Below, one piece after another: positions 9,688-17,541 of a DNA stretch of 33,844 nucleotides (position 1 is its first letter; each line of letters opens with the position of its first letter). The stretch comes from Chloroflexota bacterium (lineage in GTDB: Bacteria; Chloroflexota; Dehalococcoidia; SM23-28-2; RBG-16-64-32). The notes below the pieces were generated by a model. That model was not told the origin of the DNA. It made no database searches and saw only the letters and a program-made list of their open reading frames with translations. A program made the position numbers and the translations under genes. Where the stretch lies: NCBI GenBank assembly GCA_022574655.1, contig JACZRQ010000019.1, positions 1 to 33,844 of the forward strand, read 5' to 3'.

Positions 9688-11577
9688 CTAGTTCGTCACT
9701 ATGAGACGCCAGGAATAATCCGCCTTAGCCCGCGATCCCTCGCTGATGGCGGAGATGATGATGGTGCTTGGGCCAGACAGCCCCCACCCGAGGAGCGTCT
9801 GGCTCGCTGCGTCCAGATCTATTCGGCGCACCTCGTTGGTGTCGTGATCGATCACCTGGACCAGCCATTCTTGGGTGATCGGGCCGCTGACGATCTCGAA
9901 TCCTTCGCTGTCCCAGCGGGCTGAGGCGTCCCCGTCGGCTCTGAAGCCGATCTCCGGCACGTCGATGTTATCGACGGCGAAGCCTGCGAGGTTTGTTGAC
10001 CCGTCAGTTACGTATTCAAAGCGAATGAGGACGGTGTCGCCGGCGTAGACGGAAAGGTCGATCGATTCCTCGACCCAGCCTTCGGATGACCCCGTGTAGC
10101 CGGACCCGTAGGAGTGGCCGACCGGATCGTAGGCTGAAGTCTGCGAACCTTTGAGCGCCTGCCACGTCGCGCCGTCATCGGTTGATGCGGCCACATAGGC
10201 GTAGTCCCACCCGCGCTCGGTCTCGTACCACACGTCGAACTTCAACGTGGCTGTGTCAACGTTCGAAAGATCGAGCTCCGTGGTCATCGTCGAGTCGATG
10301 GCGTCGCCTTGGTTCGACCAGTAGTACGGTCCGTCCAGCGCTGGCGTGGGTGGCGCGGCGTTCTCGGCGCCGTCGAAGAAGAACCGCCAGTTATCCGCGG
10401 GGGCACTGATTTCGAGGAAGTCAGCGCCGAACTGGCTCACGGCGCCGTCGTCAGCGCCCGGGGAGTCGATGAACACACGGCTAACCCCTGAGGTGTCAGC
10501 GCCGAGGTGCGCGTAGCTGCCGGATTCGTCGTCAAGATAGGTTGCGGCAAGCCAGTTCGCGAACACATCCTCGAAATCAGCATCAAACCCGTCGAGGTAG
10601 CTCTGCACGCCTTCGATTCCGTCCAACGGCTCTGCCAGTAGCCTTGCCGCATTGTCGCGGCCACCGTACTGATCGAGAAGATAAGTGAAGAAGAGTTCGG
10701 AAGCCGCGTAATGAACGGCGGATTGACCGATCTCGGGCCAATCGACGAGGCCGACATCGGGTGAGTCGAGATACAGACCCAGTAGGCTCGAACCGCCGCC
10801 GGCCAGCTCCGCCGCCACCTGGGACAGACCTTCGTTCACCCACGAGTCCTCGCCAACGTCGGCGTTCCAGTGCACCATGTGCTGCAGCTCGTGCGCTGCC
10901 AGCGCGTTGTAGGCCACGCCGGGCGCGCTGAGTATGTTGACGTCCAGGGTGATCATCTCCCGCTCGTTGCTGTTCGGCGCAACGGCCCTGGGGAACTCGT
11001 CCGAGCCAGAGAAGTAGCCTCCAGCGCCATCGAGGTCGACGTGCAGGATCGTGATCCGTGGATCGGAGTCGATGCCCGGACTCCACTCGTGGCCGAAGGC
11101 TCCCGTTACCGCTGGGTAGACCACCGACTCGAAATCAGAGCCGATCGTTTGAAGCGTAGCATCAGAGACAGGCGTGTCTTCCTCGACGAAGAAGTACGCC
11201 TGCTCGGTAACGTGCCGTAGCGTAGCGGTCACGGTGACGACGCTCGGTTCGCCTAGAAGGTCGAAGATACGGAATTCGTCGGAATCTCCGATCTCGTAGT
11301 CGAACGGAGCGGTTCTCGCGAGTCGTGGTGCGTCAGACGAGAGCCCCCGGAATCGTGTTGCGAGATCGATCAGATCGCGGTCTGGGGCAGCGATCGTGAA
11401 GGGATCTGCGGGCGCTGGAGTAGGAGATTCTGGCGCGGGCGAGACCGTCGCGGTGTTGGAGACTTCGCTGGTTGGGCTGCCGTCTGGTGACGAAGAGCCT
11501 CCGCAGGCGGTGGAGACTACTGTTAGAAGAAGAAGGAGGGCGACGGCGTAAACGCCGCTCGCCCTCCGTGCTACCAC
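9688..11577 (-). CDS. Secreted lipoprotein, zinc metallopeptidase-like with immune-inhibitor-A/MAM-type C-terminal region
   Basis: A 629-residue exported protein. The N terminus has RR, a leucine-rich hydrophobic run and a lipobox ending STAC with the lipidated Cys25, then a Ser/Pro/Thr linker to residue ~58. The catalytic motif is HELQH (229-233), followed by WVNEGLSQVA with a likely third zinc ligand Glu249, as in gluzincin-like M6-related peptidases. The second half (residues ~385-590) has repeated aromatic/Asp segments such as WYETERGWDYAYV, STDDGATW and GFAVDNIDV, typical of the jelly-roll domain of immune inhibitor A-like proteins. The start is GTG 11577, three bases after the xer stop and in the same frame, with no Shine-Dalgarno. 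A strong hairpin overlaps codons 4-14. Surface protein degradation is inferred. Confidence 0.8.
   Translation of the reverse strand: MVARRASGVYAVALLLLLTVVSTACGGSSSPDGSPTSEVSNTATVSPAPESPTPAPADPFTIAAPDRDLIDLATRFRGLSSDAPRLARTAPFDYEIGDSDEFRIFDLLGEPSVVTVTATLRHVTEQAYFFVEEDTPVSDATLQTIGSDFESVVYPAVTGAFGHEWSPGIDSDPRITILHVDLDGAGGYFSGSDEFPRAVAPNSNEREMITLDVNILSAPGVAYNALAAHELQHMVHWNADVGEDSWVNEGLSQVAAELAGGGSSLLGLYLDSPDVGLVDWPEIGQSAVHYAASELFFTYLLDQYGGRDNAARLLAEPLDGIEGVQSYLDGFDADFEDVFANWLAATYLDDESGSYAHLGADTSGVSRVFIDSPGADDGAVSQFGADFLEISAPADNWRFFFDGAENAAPPTPALDGPYYWSNQGDAIDSTMTTELDLSNVDTATLKFDVWYETERGWDYAYVAASTDDGATWQALKGSQTSAYDPVGHSYGSGYTGSSEGWVEESIDLSVYAGDTVLIRFEYVTDGSTNLAGFAVDNIDVPEIGFRADGDASARWDSEGFEIVSGPITQEWLVQVIDHDTNEVRRIDLDAASQTLLGWGLSGPSTIIISAISEGSRAKADYSWRLIVTN
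11535..11567 (-). terminator. Strong terminator-like hairpin after xer, inside the lipoprotein signal-peptide codons
   Basis: On the minus strand the arms GGAGGGCGA and TCGCCCTCC (9 bp) enclose GCGGCG / CGCCG (5 bp plus one bulged G) around a TTTA loop. This is followed by TTCTTCTTCTAAC. The structure begins 13 nt after the recombinase stop, the usual position of an intrinsic terminator. The T-tract is interrupted by Cs, so termination is likely partial. The same bases encode part of the lipoprotein signal peptide. Confidence 0.6.
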
Positions 11578-11580
11578 ACT

Positions 11581-12546
11581 CTAGTTACGATCTTCGGCAG
11601 CGCGCGGATGGGCCCGCTCGTACACCTCGCGCATGTGCTCGTTATCGAGATGTGTGTAGACCTGCGTCGTTGAGATGTTCGCATGGCCAAGCATCTCCTG
11701 GACGTTCCTCAACGGCATGCCGCCGCGTAGCATGTGAGTCGCGAACGAGTGTCGAAGGGTGTGGGGAGTGATGCCCTCACCCAGGTTCGCTGACCGGGCG
11801 TAGCCCTTGAGGATCAGCCAGAAGCCCTGCCTCGTTAGACGCTCACCGCGTCGGTTGAGGAAGAGCGCGCTCTGCGTTCCGTTGCGGACGAGAGATGGCC
11901 TCGATTCCTCCAGATAGTCGATGAGGGCCCCTGTAGCCTGGTCGTGAATGGGGATCGTGCGCTCTTTCGCGCCCTTACCCAAGCAGCGGACGTATGGGCT
12001 CCGTCGGTCGAGATTGAGATTCTCGACGTCCAGCGAAACAAGCTCCGTCACGCGCATGCCGGTCGCGTAGAGGATCTCGAGCATCGCTCGGTCCCTCTTC
12101 GCCTCCGGTGTGCCACGGCGCGACGGTTGTTCCAGGAGCTCGTCGACCTCATTAGGTGTGATGGCCTTGGGAAGGGTCTTGCCTACCCGCGGCGATGCGA
12201 GACCTTCGGTTGGGTTCGTTGTCACGATACCCTCCGCCGTCTGAAAGGCGAAGAAGGATCGCACGGCCGCGACCTTACGGGCTACCGACGTCTCGCTGTA
12301 GCCTCGCTCCTTTAGGTCCAGGATGAAGTCCTGGATCATTGAGCGGTCCATCGTCGCCCAGTTGTCACCCATACCTTTTGTCCCAATGAAGTCGGCGAGC
12401 TGCTGGAGATCGTTCTTGTACGCGGCGATAGTGTTGGCTGAAGCGCCCTTTTCGGTCGCTAGAAAGCTTAAGAAGTTATCCAACGCTTGTCGCATAGCCG
12501 TACGGATCTCCGGTCGACTGAGTCGGTTGGGGGAAGTAACCGCCAT
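11581..12546 (-). CDS. Tyrosine recombinase XerC/XerD family
   Basis: The 321-residue protein has an N-terminal SAM-like core-binding domain (residues ~18-105) and a C-terminal catalytic domain. All six catalytic positions are visible: Arg165 (ATGMRVTEL), Lys194 (GKGAKERT), His262 and Arg265 (HTLRHSFATHML), His288 (LGHANIS) and nucleophile Tyr297 (TTQVYTHL). The length and motif spacing are those of Xer enzymes that resolve chromosome dimers at dif; XerC and XerD cannot be told apart here. A near-perfect ribosome site, AAAGGAGGTGA at 12556-12566, lies 9 bases before ATG 12546 and fixes the start. No integrase-associated genes flank it, so a housekeeping role is favoured over a mobile element. 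No dif site was recognised. Confidence 0.93.
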   Translation of the reverse strand: MAVTSPNRLSRPEIRTAMRQALDNFLSFLATEKGASANTIAAYKNDLQQLADFIGTKGMGDNWATMDRSMIQDFILDLKERGYSETSVARKVAAVRSFFAFQTAEGIVTTNPTEGLASPRVGKTLPKAITPNEVDELLEQPSRRGTPEAKRDRAMLEILYATGMRVTELVSLDVENLNLDRRSPYVRCLGKGAKERTIPIHDQATGALIDYLEESRPSLVRNGTQSALFLNRRGERLTRQGFWLILKGYARSANLGEGITPHTLRHSFATHMLRGGMPLRNVQEMLGHANISTTQVYTHLDNEHMREVYERAHPRAAEDRN

Positions 12547-12555
12547 ATTGTAGTT

Positions 12556-12566
12556 TCACCTCCTTT
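12556..12566 (-). promoter_or_regulatory. Near-perfect Shine-Dalgarno of the xer gene
   Basis: The minus strand reads AAAGGAGGTGA, fully complementary to the 16S rRNA 3' end, nine bases ahead of ATG 12546. It is far stronger than the ribosome sites of most other genes here and predicts efficient translation. Confidence 0.8.
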
Positions 12567-12778
12567 GGAAAGTCCAGCGGGCCGCCAGACTAGTTTGTGG
12601 ATAAAGCGATGGAGATTAGCGGGAAATCTCCGATCAGCCCGTGCCTCAAGCAAGATAACGCGTTACAGCCAAGTGTAGTTAACGTAAACGCTGAAGCGGG
12701 CGGCGTTCGTAACGGAATAATGGGCAAAGTAGCGTTTATGTCGCGGTATAGGCCGCGTTTTTGCGAACCTTATGTCGG
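12567..12778. other. Non-coding gap between pcm and xer
   Basis: This 212-bp gap has no convincing gene; the short open frames here lack ribosome sites and conserved features. It contains a 7-bp inverted repeat GGAGATT / AATCTCC (12611-12617, 12625-12631), which falls in the xer leader. It also has a small CGCGG / CCGCG hairpin followed by five Ts (12742-12762), oriented as a plus-strand terminator although no plus-strand gene ends there. The xer promoter should lie here, but I could not place it with confidence. Confidence 0.5.
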
Positions 12779-13459
12779 TTACGCAGGTTCGCCGCCTTTG
12801 CTCGGCTGATCGGGCCACGCGCTCTCGCCCAGTAGCGGCACGAACCGGCAACCGCCGAGATTGTTTCGTATCGCCCCCTCTGGGGTCTTCGTTATTCGCA
12901 CGAGCTCCTGCAGAGCGCGGCTCCCGACCGGGATCACCAGCCGCCCACCGTCCGCCAGTTGCTCGATCAACTCCATTGGTACCTCCGGCGCACCGGCCGT
13001 GACCGCGATCGCATCATAAGGCGCTCCCTCAACCCAGCCGATGCTGTCTTCTGAGACGTGCACCTCCACGTTCGAGTAGCGAGGCTCGGCTAGCCGAGCC
13101 TTCGCTTCGTCGGCGAGTGGCGGTACGCGCTCGGTGGTGACGACTCGTTGTGCCAGCAGGCTCAACAAAGCCGCTTGGTACCCCGAGCCAGTGCCTATCT
13201 CCAGGACCGTATCGCTGGCCCCTAGCTGTAGGGCCTGGGTCATGATCGCCACCATCGACGGCTGCGAGATCGTCTGGCCGTAGCCGATTGGAAGCGGGAG
13301 GTTGTCGTACGCCATGGATCGCAGATCATCCGGAACGAAGCGCTCGCGCGGGACGCGCCGCAAGGCATCGAGTACGCGCTCATCCATAACCTCGCGGGAT
13401 AGTTCCGCCAGGAGCTGGCCGCGCGCGCGGCTGAGATCGGTCCGAGTGCTTTCAGGCAT
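12779..13459 (-). CDS. pcm: Protein-L-isoaspartate O-methyltransferase
   Basis: It transfers a methyl group from S-adenosylmethionine to L-isoaspartyl residues in aged proteins, starting their repair. The ~226-residue form from ATG 13459 begins just ahead of the conserved core. RVPRERFVPDD, YDNLPLPIGYGQTISQP (substrate-binding loop) and the SAM-binding motif VLEIGTGSGYQAALL (residues ~85-99) are all intact, followed by APYDAIAVTAGAPEVP and DGGRLVIPVG. A longer frame to 13540 adds non-conserved residues and overlaps the divergent cupredoxin gene, so it is rejected. A short GAGGG ribosome site precedes ATG 13459. The gene is divergent from the cupredoxin gene, with an inverted repeat in between. 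Confidence 0.95.
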   Translation of the reverse strand: MPESTRTDLSRARGQLLAELSREVMDERVLDALRRVPRERFVPDDLRSMAYDNLPLPIGYGQTISQPSMVAIMTQALQLGASDTVLEIGTGSGYQAALLSLLAQRVVTTERVPPLADEAKARLAEPRYSNVEVHVSEDSIGWVEGAPYDAIAVTAGAPEVPMELIEQLADGGRLVIPVGSRALQELVRITKTPEGAIRNNLGGCRFVPLLGESAWPDQPSKGGEPA

Positions 13460-13467
13460 GACGCCCT

Positions 13468-13487
13468 CGCTTGAAGTATAGCAAGCG
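13468..13487. promoter_or_regulatory. Inverted repeat in the pcm / cupredoxin divergent region
   Basis: CGCTTG (13468-13473) and CAAGCG (13482-13487) are perfect arms around AAGTATAG. The spacer contains TATACT on the minus strand, a -10-like sequence for pcm. A dyad over a -10 element in an 84-bp divergent region suggests an operator, but no regulator is nearby. Confidence 0.35.
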
Positions 13488-13543
13488 TCTATCGGCTGGC
13501 GCCTAAGAGTGCGCTTTTGTATATATGTTCCGGAGGCCAATAC

Positions 13544-14029
13544 ATGAGCGTTGACATTACGAAGCTGCCCATCCTTGAGGGCGTCATGCTTTTTCTACTG
13601 ATAGCGCTGGCGGGGGCGTTCGCAGGCGCGTTCATCACCACGTCCGGCGGTGATGGCGAGGCAGTCGGCGACAACGGCGCTGCGACCGAGACGCCCGTCG
13701 ATACCGGGGACAGCAACGGCACTCCCTCCGGCGGCGATATCCTCGTCACCATGGGCGATGACTTCTTCGACTCCAACGACATCACAGTCGCCTCCAGTGC
13801 CAGCGTAACTTTCCAGCTAACGAACGACGGTATCGCCACTCACAACATGCGCGTGGCCGGAGACGACGATGAGTACATCACCGACGACGACACCGTCTCA
13901 GACCCCGCCATCTTCAGCGGTGGCGACACTGGCACTCTGGTCTGGACCGCTCCAGACGCCGCCGGCGAAGTCCTGTTCCGCTGCGATTTCCACCCTAACG
14001 TCATGACCGGCACGATCACCGTCCAGTAA
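13544..14029 (+). CDS. Membrane-anchored cupredoxin (type 1 blue-copper protein)
   Basis: A 161-residue protein starting at ATG 13544, seven bases after a GGAGG ribosome site (13532-13536). Residues ~10-32 form one uncleaved-looking membrane helix rich in Ala/Leu. An acidic Gly/Asp/Thr linker to residue ~64 follows, then a plastocyanin-like beta-sandwich. The four copper ligands can be assigned: His100 (ATHNM), Cys147, His150 and Met154 in FRCDFHPNVMTG, the C-x2-H-x3-M loop. The protein should therefore face outside and carry or transfer electrons, or bind copper. It is a single gene between divergent pcm and convergent uvrC, so the partner is unknown. Such small anchored cupredoxins are common in aerobic Chloroflexi and Archaea. 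Confidence 0.9.
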   Translation: MSVDITKLPILEGVMLFLLIALAGAFAGAFITTSGGDGEAVGDNGAATETPVDTGDSNGTPSGGDILVTMGDDFFDSNDITVASSASVTFQLTNDGIATHNMRVAGDDDEYITDDDTVSDPAIFSGGDTGTLVWTAPDAAGEVLFRCDFHPNVMTGTITVQ

Positions 14030-14053
14030 CTCTTCGCGGGGGCAAGCAGGCTC

Positions 14054-15934
14054 CTAGATCGCCCCCAGCACCTTCTCCGCCAGCGTCTTCGTGAAGCCCG
14101 GCGTCGCAGCGATATCGTCCGCCGTCGCGTCGCGCACGGCCTTCAGCGACCCGAACTTGCGGAGCAGCGCTTTCTTGCGCTTCGGGCCGATCCCCGGCAC
14201 GGAGTCGAGCGCCGACCTCATCCCGCTCTTCTTGCGGACGTCGCGGTGATAGGTGATCGCGAAGCGGTGCGCCTCGTCGCGGACGCGCTGCACCAGGTAC
14301 AGCGCTTGCGACGTGCGGTCGAGGACGATCGGCTCCGAGACATCCACGACGAACAGCTCCTCGAACCGCTTCGCCAGCCCGGCCAGCGGTATGTGCCCCA
14401 CGCCCATGTTCCGCATCGCGTCGTGCGCGGCCGAGACCTGCCCCTTCCCACCGTCGACAATGATGAGGTCGGGAACGGAGCCAAACGACTCGTCGAACTT
14501 CTTACCGTTCCCGCGAGCAGACCCCGCGCCGTCCTCGTTGACCGCAGCGGCGAAGCGTGCGAAGCGCCTCTGCAGTACCTCTTGCATCGAGGCGAAGTCG
14601 TTGGCGCCCGTGACGGTCTTGATGCGGAAGCGGCGGTACTCAGAACGCTTCGGGTTACCGCCCTCGAAGACAACCATCGACCCGACCGACGACGTGCCCT
14701 GTATGTTCGAGATGTCATAGCACTCGATCCGCTGCGGCAGCTCAGGCAGGTTCAGCTCGTCGCGCAGCTGCTCCAGCGCCTGTCGAGTCTTGTTCGTGTC
14801 CGCCAGCCAGCGGGCGCGCGCGGCCTGTAGCGCCTCACGGGCGTTGTCCATCGCCCTCTGCACGAGCTGACGTTTCTCGCCACGCTCGGGTACCAGCACC
14901 TTGACCGTGCGGCCGCGCCGTTCGGTCAGCAACTCCTGCACGAGATTCTGATCGTCGATCGCGACCGGGAGCAGCACGCGCTCCGGGATAAACGGCGCCG
15001 ATTCGTAGAACTGCTCCACGAAGCTGCCGATGACGTCGGCGTCCGTCTCATCTTCCGTGCCGTCGAGCTGGAACGTGTCGCGCCCGATGACGTTCCCCTG
15101 GCGCACGAAGAACACCTGGACGTACGTCTCCTGCTCCTCTCGAGCCAGACCGAACACGTCCATGTCGATCCGGTCACGCACCTCCATCACCTGCCGCTCG
15201 GTCGTGCGTTCGATCGCAGTCACCTGGTCGCGCAGGCGGGCGGCGCGCTCGTACTCCAGCGTCTCCGACGCGGCCTGCATCTCGCGTCGCAGGTCGCGCG
15301 TGATCTCGTTCGTGCGGCCTTCGAGGAACATGATCGTCTGCTTGATTACATGGTCGTACTCATCCTTCGAGCACAGCGAAGCGCAGGGGCCGATGCAGCG
15401 ATGGATGAAGTACTCCAGGCACGGCCGCGGATCGTCACCGGTGATCTGCTTCGTGCACGACCGCCACGGAAACAGCTTCTTGACGAGATCGAGCGTCCGT
15501 CTAACCGATCCGGCGCTCGCGAACGGCCCGAAGTAGCGGGCCCCGTCACGATGCACGCGGCGCGTGATCTCAACGCGCGGCCACTCCTCGCTGACGTCGA
15601 TCTTTAGATACGGGTAGTGCTTGTCGTCCTTCAGACGGACGTTGTAGAACGGCTGATGACGTTTGACCAGCGTCGCCTCGAGCAACAGCGCCTCCTGCGC
15701 GGTCTTCGTCACGATGTACTCGATGTCGGCGATCTGCCGGACCAGGTTCAGCGTCTTCCTCTCGAAGCTATGGGTCGCCCCGAAGTAGGAGCGGACGCGG
15801 TTCTTCAGCGAGGCCGCCTTACCTACGTATAGGATCTTCCCCTTCGCGTCCTTGAAGATGTAGACGCCCGGACGTGTCGGCAGGCTTCGTAGCTGCTCCT
15901 CGAACTTCTTAGCGGGAATGGTGCGGGAAGGCAT
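14054..15934 (-). CDS. uvrC: Excinuclease ABC subunit C
   Basis: UvrC makes the dual incisions around UvrAB-marked DNA lesions in nucleotide excision repair. The 626-residue length is normal. The N-terminal GIY-YIG nuclease is clear (TRPGVYIFKDAKGKILYVGKA then LKNRVRSYF). A cysteine cluster with PCLEYFIHRCIGPC matches the usual UvrC region, and the UVR domain for UvrB contact is around EMQAASETLEYERAARLRDQ. The C-terminal RNase H-like nuclease shows ECYDISNIQGTSSVGSMVVF and PDLIIVDGGKGQ. Tandem helix-hairpin-helix motifs at the end read SVPGIGPKRKKALLRKFGS and ATPGFTKTLAEKV. It sits 44 bp after the unrecognised protein gene on the same strand, so it is likely the last gene of that transcript. 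Confidence 0.98.
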   Translation of the reverse strand: MPSRTIPAKKFEEQLRSLPTRPGVYIFKDAKGKILYVGKAASLKNRVRSYFGATHSFERKTLNLVRQIADIEYIVTKTAQEALLLEATLVKRHQPFYNVRLKDDKHYPYLKIDVSEEWPRVEITRRVHRDGARYFGPFASAGSVRRTLDLVKKLFPWRSCTKQITGDDPRPCLEYFIHRCIGPCASLCSKDEYDHVIKQTIMFLEGRTNEITRDLRREMQAASETLEYERAARLRDQVTAIERTTERQVMEVRDRIDMDVFGLAREEQETYVQVFFVRQGNVIGRDTFQLDGTEDETDADVIGSFVEQFYESAPFIPERVLLPVAIDDQNLVQELLTERRGRTVKVLVPERGEKRQLVQRAMDNAREALQAARARWLADTNKTRQALEQLRDELNLPELPQRIECYDISNIQGTSSVGSMVVFEGGNPKRSEYRRFRIKTVTGANDFASMQEVLQRRFARFAAAVNEDGAGSARGNGKKFDESFGSVPDLIIVDGGKGQVSAAHDAMRNMGVGHIPLAGLAKRFEELFVVDVSEPIVLDRTSQALYLVQRVRDEAHRFAITYHRDVRKKSGMRSALDSVPGIGPKRKKALLRKFGSLKAVRDATADDIAATPGFTKTLAEKVLGAI

Positions 15935-15978
15935 CGCACCTACATTCTAACAAGCGCTTCGCGCGCGTCAGCGTGTTC

Positions 15979-16521
15979 TCAGGACCCGGCGGGTGCTCGC
16001 TGAACCTGTTGCTCGCCCCGCAACCTTTCCGTGAAATCCATGAAGGAGGCGTAGCTCTGGTAGCAGAGGTAGAGTGGTCCCTGTGCGGCCCCGCCTTCCC
16101 GTCTTTCGGTCCTCTTGTACCCCTCGGCAACTCTCTGCGCTTTCTCGGGGCCAACCGCTTGTTCGGGAATTCCTGATATAACCTGAAAGTTCAAGAACCT
16201 CTGGGCTGGCCTTGCCACATGCCGGTGGGTAACACCGATCAGCCATCCTGGTGTTAATCGCTTTTCGTTGAGGAAGTCTGCTAGTTCGACCATGCCGTCT
16301 CTGAAGGCCGCTAGAACCGCGCTCGGCCCCCCTGTAACAGGATCCGGCACGTGAACCTCAAGATACTGGTCCTCGGTGTTCAGCCCAAGTCCCCTCCGAA
16401 GTAGTTCGTTGAGACCCTGCGCGCTTTTCAACACCACAGAATAGGCGCCGAACCTGGTTTCCGTTTCCAGGAAGTCATCGCGACGTCGACTCTCGCCTTC
16501 GATCTTCGGTCGATCAACCAT
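15979..16521 (-). CDS. Hypothetical protein, unrecognised family
   Basis: A 180-residue soluble, charged protein with no signal peptide or membrane helix. I do not recognise the family. Features that may be conserved are the RFGAYSVVLKSAQGLNELL segment, an EVHVPDPVTGGPSA loop, GWLIGVTHRHVARPAQRFLNFQVI and PLYLCYQSYASFMDF. Translation is likely, because GGGAGGAGGAAGGG lies just ahead of ATG 16521. It is between the MshD-like acetyltransferase gene and uvrC on one strand with short gaps, so it may be in an operon with them. Base composition looks somewhat lower in GC than uvrC. Confidence 0.7.
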   Translation of the reverse strand: MVDRPKIEGESRRRDDFLETETRFGAYSVVLKSAQGLNELLRRGLGLNTEDQYLEVHVPDPVTGGPSAVLAAFRDGMVELADFLNEKRLTPGWLIGVTHRHVARPAQRFLNFQVISGIPEQAVGPEKAQRVAEGYKRTERREGGAAQGPLYLCYQSYASFMDFTERLRGEQQVQRAPAGS

Positions 16522-16590
16522 GTTCCCTTCCTCCTCCCAGGCTTAGCATCGCTGGTGGCCCGCCCCTCATAAACGCTACCACACGCTACT

Positions 16591-17541
16591 TTAGGTTGCG
16601 CCGCCGCCGAGCGTCAGCGAATACATGACGTCGACGTGATGGTGATGGAACTCGAATGAGTGGTAGAGGCTGACTCCAGCCTCGTTCGATTGCTCGACGT
16701 AGACGGCGATGACGTCTACCGCTCGCCGGCTCAAGTGCCGAAGCCCGGCCGACAGCAGATAGCGTCCGAGGCCCTGCCCCCGAAACTCCGGCGCGTTGCC
16801 GATCACGTAGATCTCACCGACGCGCCCTTCTTCGCCGCGCTCCTCGATCTTCAGCCAGCAGAAGCCCGCTAGCGCACCATCCTCTTCGAGCATCAGAACG
16901 TCAGCCGCGTCGAACCACGTCTGCGCCTGACGCGCCTTCAGGTCGGCTAACGTCCAGGAGCCGTTTTCGGGGTGACCCTCGAAGATGCGATTGTTCAGCG
17001 CGAGGAGTGTTTCCTCCTCGCCGTCGCGCAGTGGTCGGATTGAGGCTGAAGGTGGCGTGGGTAGCGTAGGTGGTTCTCCGGAGTGGCGATGCATGTGCAA
17101 GAGCCTGCGTTGTGGTGACAGAGAGAACGATCGTGCCAGGTGTCGGCTAGCCTTCGAATCGTTGTACGCCCAGAGGCCGAGCGATGTGGCGTGTTGGGCG
17201 TTCGCGTGGTCGATGACCTTCCGCAGCAGCGCCGAGCCAATCCCCCTTCGCCTGTAACTCGGCTCCACCACCAGCTCGCAGGATACACGCCGAGCCTTAC
17301 TATCCCCGTACGCTAGCGTGTGGGCGTAGCCGACGAGTTCGTTCGACTGGTAGGCGAGAACCGCGACGCCGAGATCGTCGCCATGCTTCAGCCGCAGGAA
17401 CTTATGCTCGCCGATCGGCCCATGACCGTCCGCGAGCGTCGCTGACCTGATCAGCTCTTCAAGACGGTCGACATGATCGTCTTCCAGTTTGGAGACGATC
17501 TGAAGCGCGTCGGACGTTATCGTCGGTTTCCTGTCATCCAT
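16591..17541 (-). CDS. Tandem GNAT acetyltransferase, mycothiol synthase (MshD)-like
   Basis: A 316-residue protein with two GNAT domains. The N-terminal domain has the acetyl-CoA loop VEPSYRRRGIGSALLRKVI (residues ~89-107). The C-terminal one has GNAPEFRGQGLGRYLLSAGLRHL (~248-270) and ends with an EAGVSLYHSFEF motif. The central block, NNRIFEGHPENGSWTLADL then WFDAADVLMLEEDG, follows the pattern of actinobacterial MshD, which acetylates the cysteine amine in the last step of mycothiol synthesis. Other mycothiol genes are not in this window, so the substrate could be another cysteine-like amine. The stretch HHHH near the C terminus is natural sequence. The start at ATG 17541 is divergent from the hydrolase gene. 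Confidence 0.8.
   Translation of the reverse strand: MDDRKPTITSDALQIVSKLEDDHVDRLEELIRSATLADGHGPIGEHKFLRLKHGDDLGVAVLAYQSNELVGYAHTLAYGDSKARRVSCELVVEPSYRRRGIGSALLRKVIDHANAQHATSLGLWAYNDSKASRHLARSFSLSPQRRLLHMHRHSGEPPTLPTPPSASIRPLRDGEEETLLALNNRIFEGHPENGSWTLADLKARQAQTWFDAADVLMLEEDGALAGFCWLKIEERGEEGRVGEIYVIGNAPEFRGQGLGRYLLSAGLRHLSRRAVDVIAVYVEQSNEAGVSLYHSFEFHHHHVDVMYSLTLGGGAT

Noticed and set aside
11581-12546. Xer-type recombinase as sign of an integrated element
   Set aside because: Full housekeeping Xer length and motifs, with no att-like repeats, phage or plasmid genes around.
12742-12762. Small hairpin with five Ts, plus-strand terminator form
   Set aside because: Only a 5-bp stem, and no plus-strand gene ends upstream; kept only as a remark on the non-coding gap.
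12597-12851. Short open frames on both strands in the pcm-xer gap
   Set aside because: No ribosome sites, no recognisable content, and they overlap each other and the pcm end.
14038-14066. GGGGGC / GCCCCC inverted repeat at the cupredoxin-uvrC junction
   Set aside because: A 17-base loop and no T-tract on either strand; probably chance in GC-rich DNA and not called a terminator.
16620-16660. His-rich HHHH segment near the end of the MshD-like protein
   Set aside because: Four histidines within a natural strand of the second GNAT domain; no evidence of a tag or metal site.
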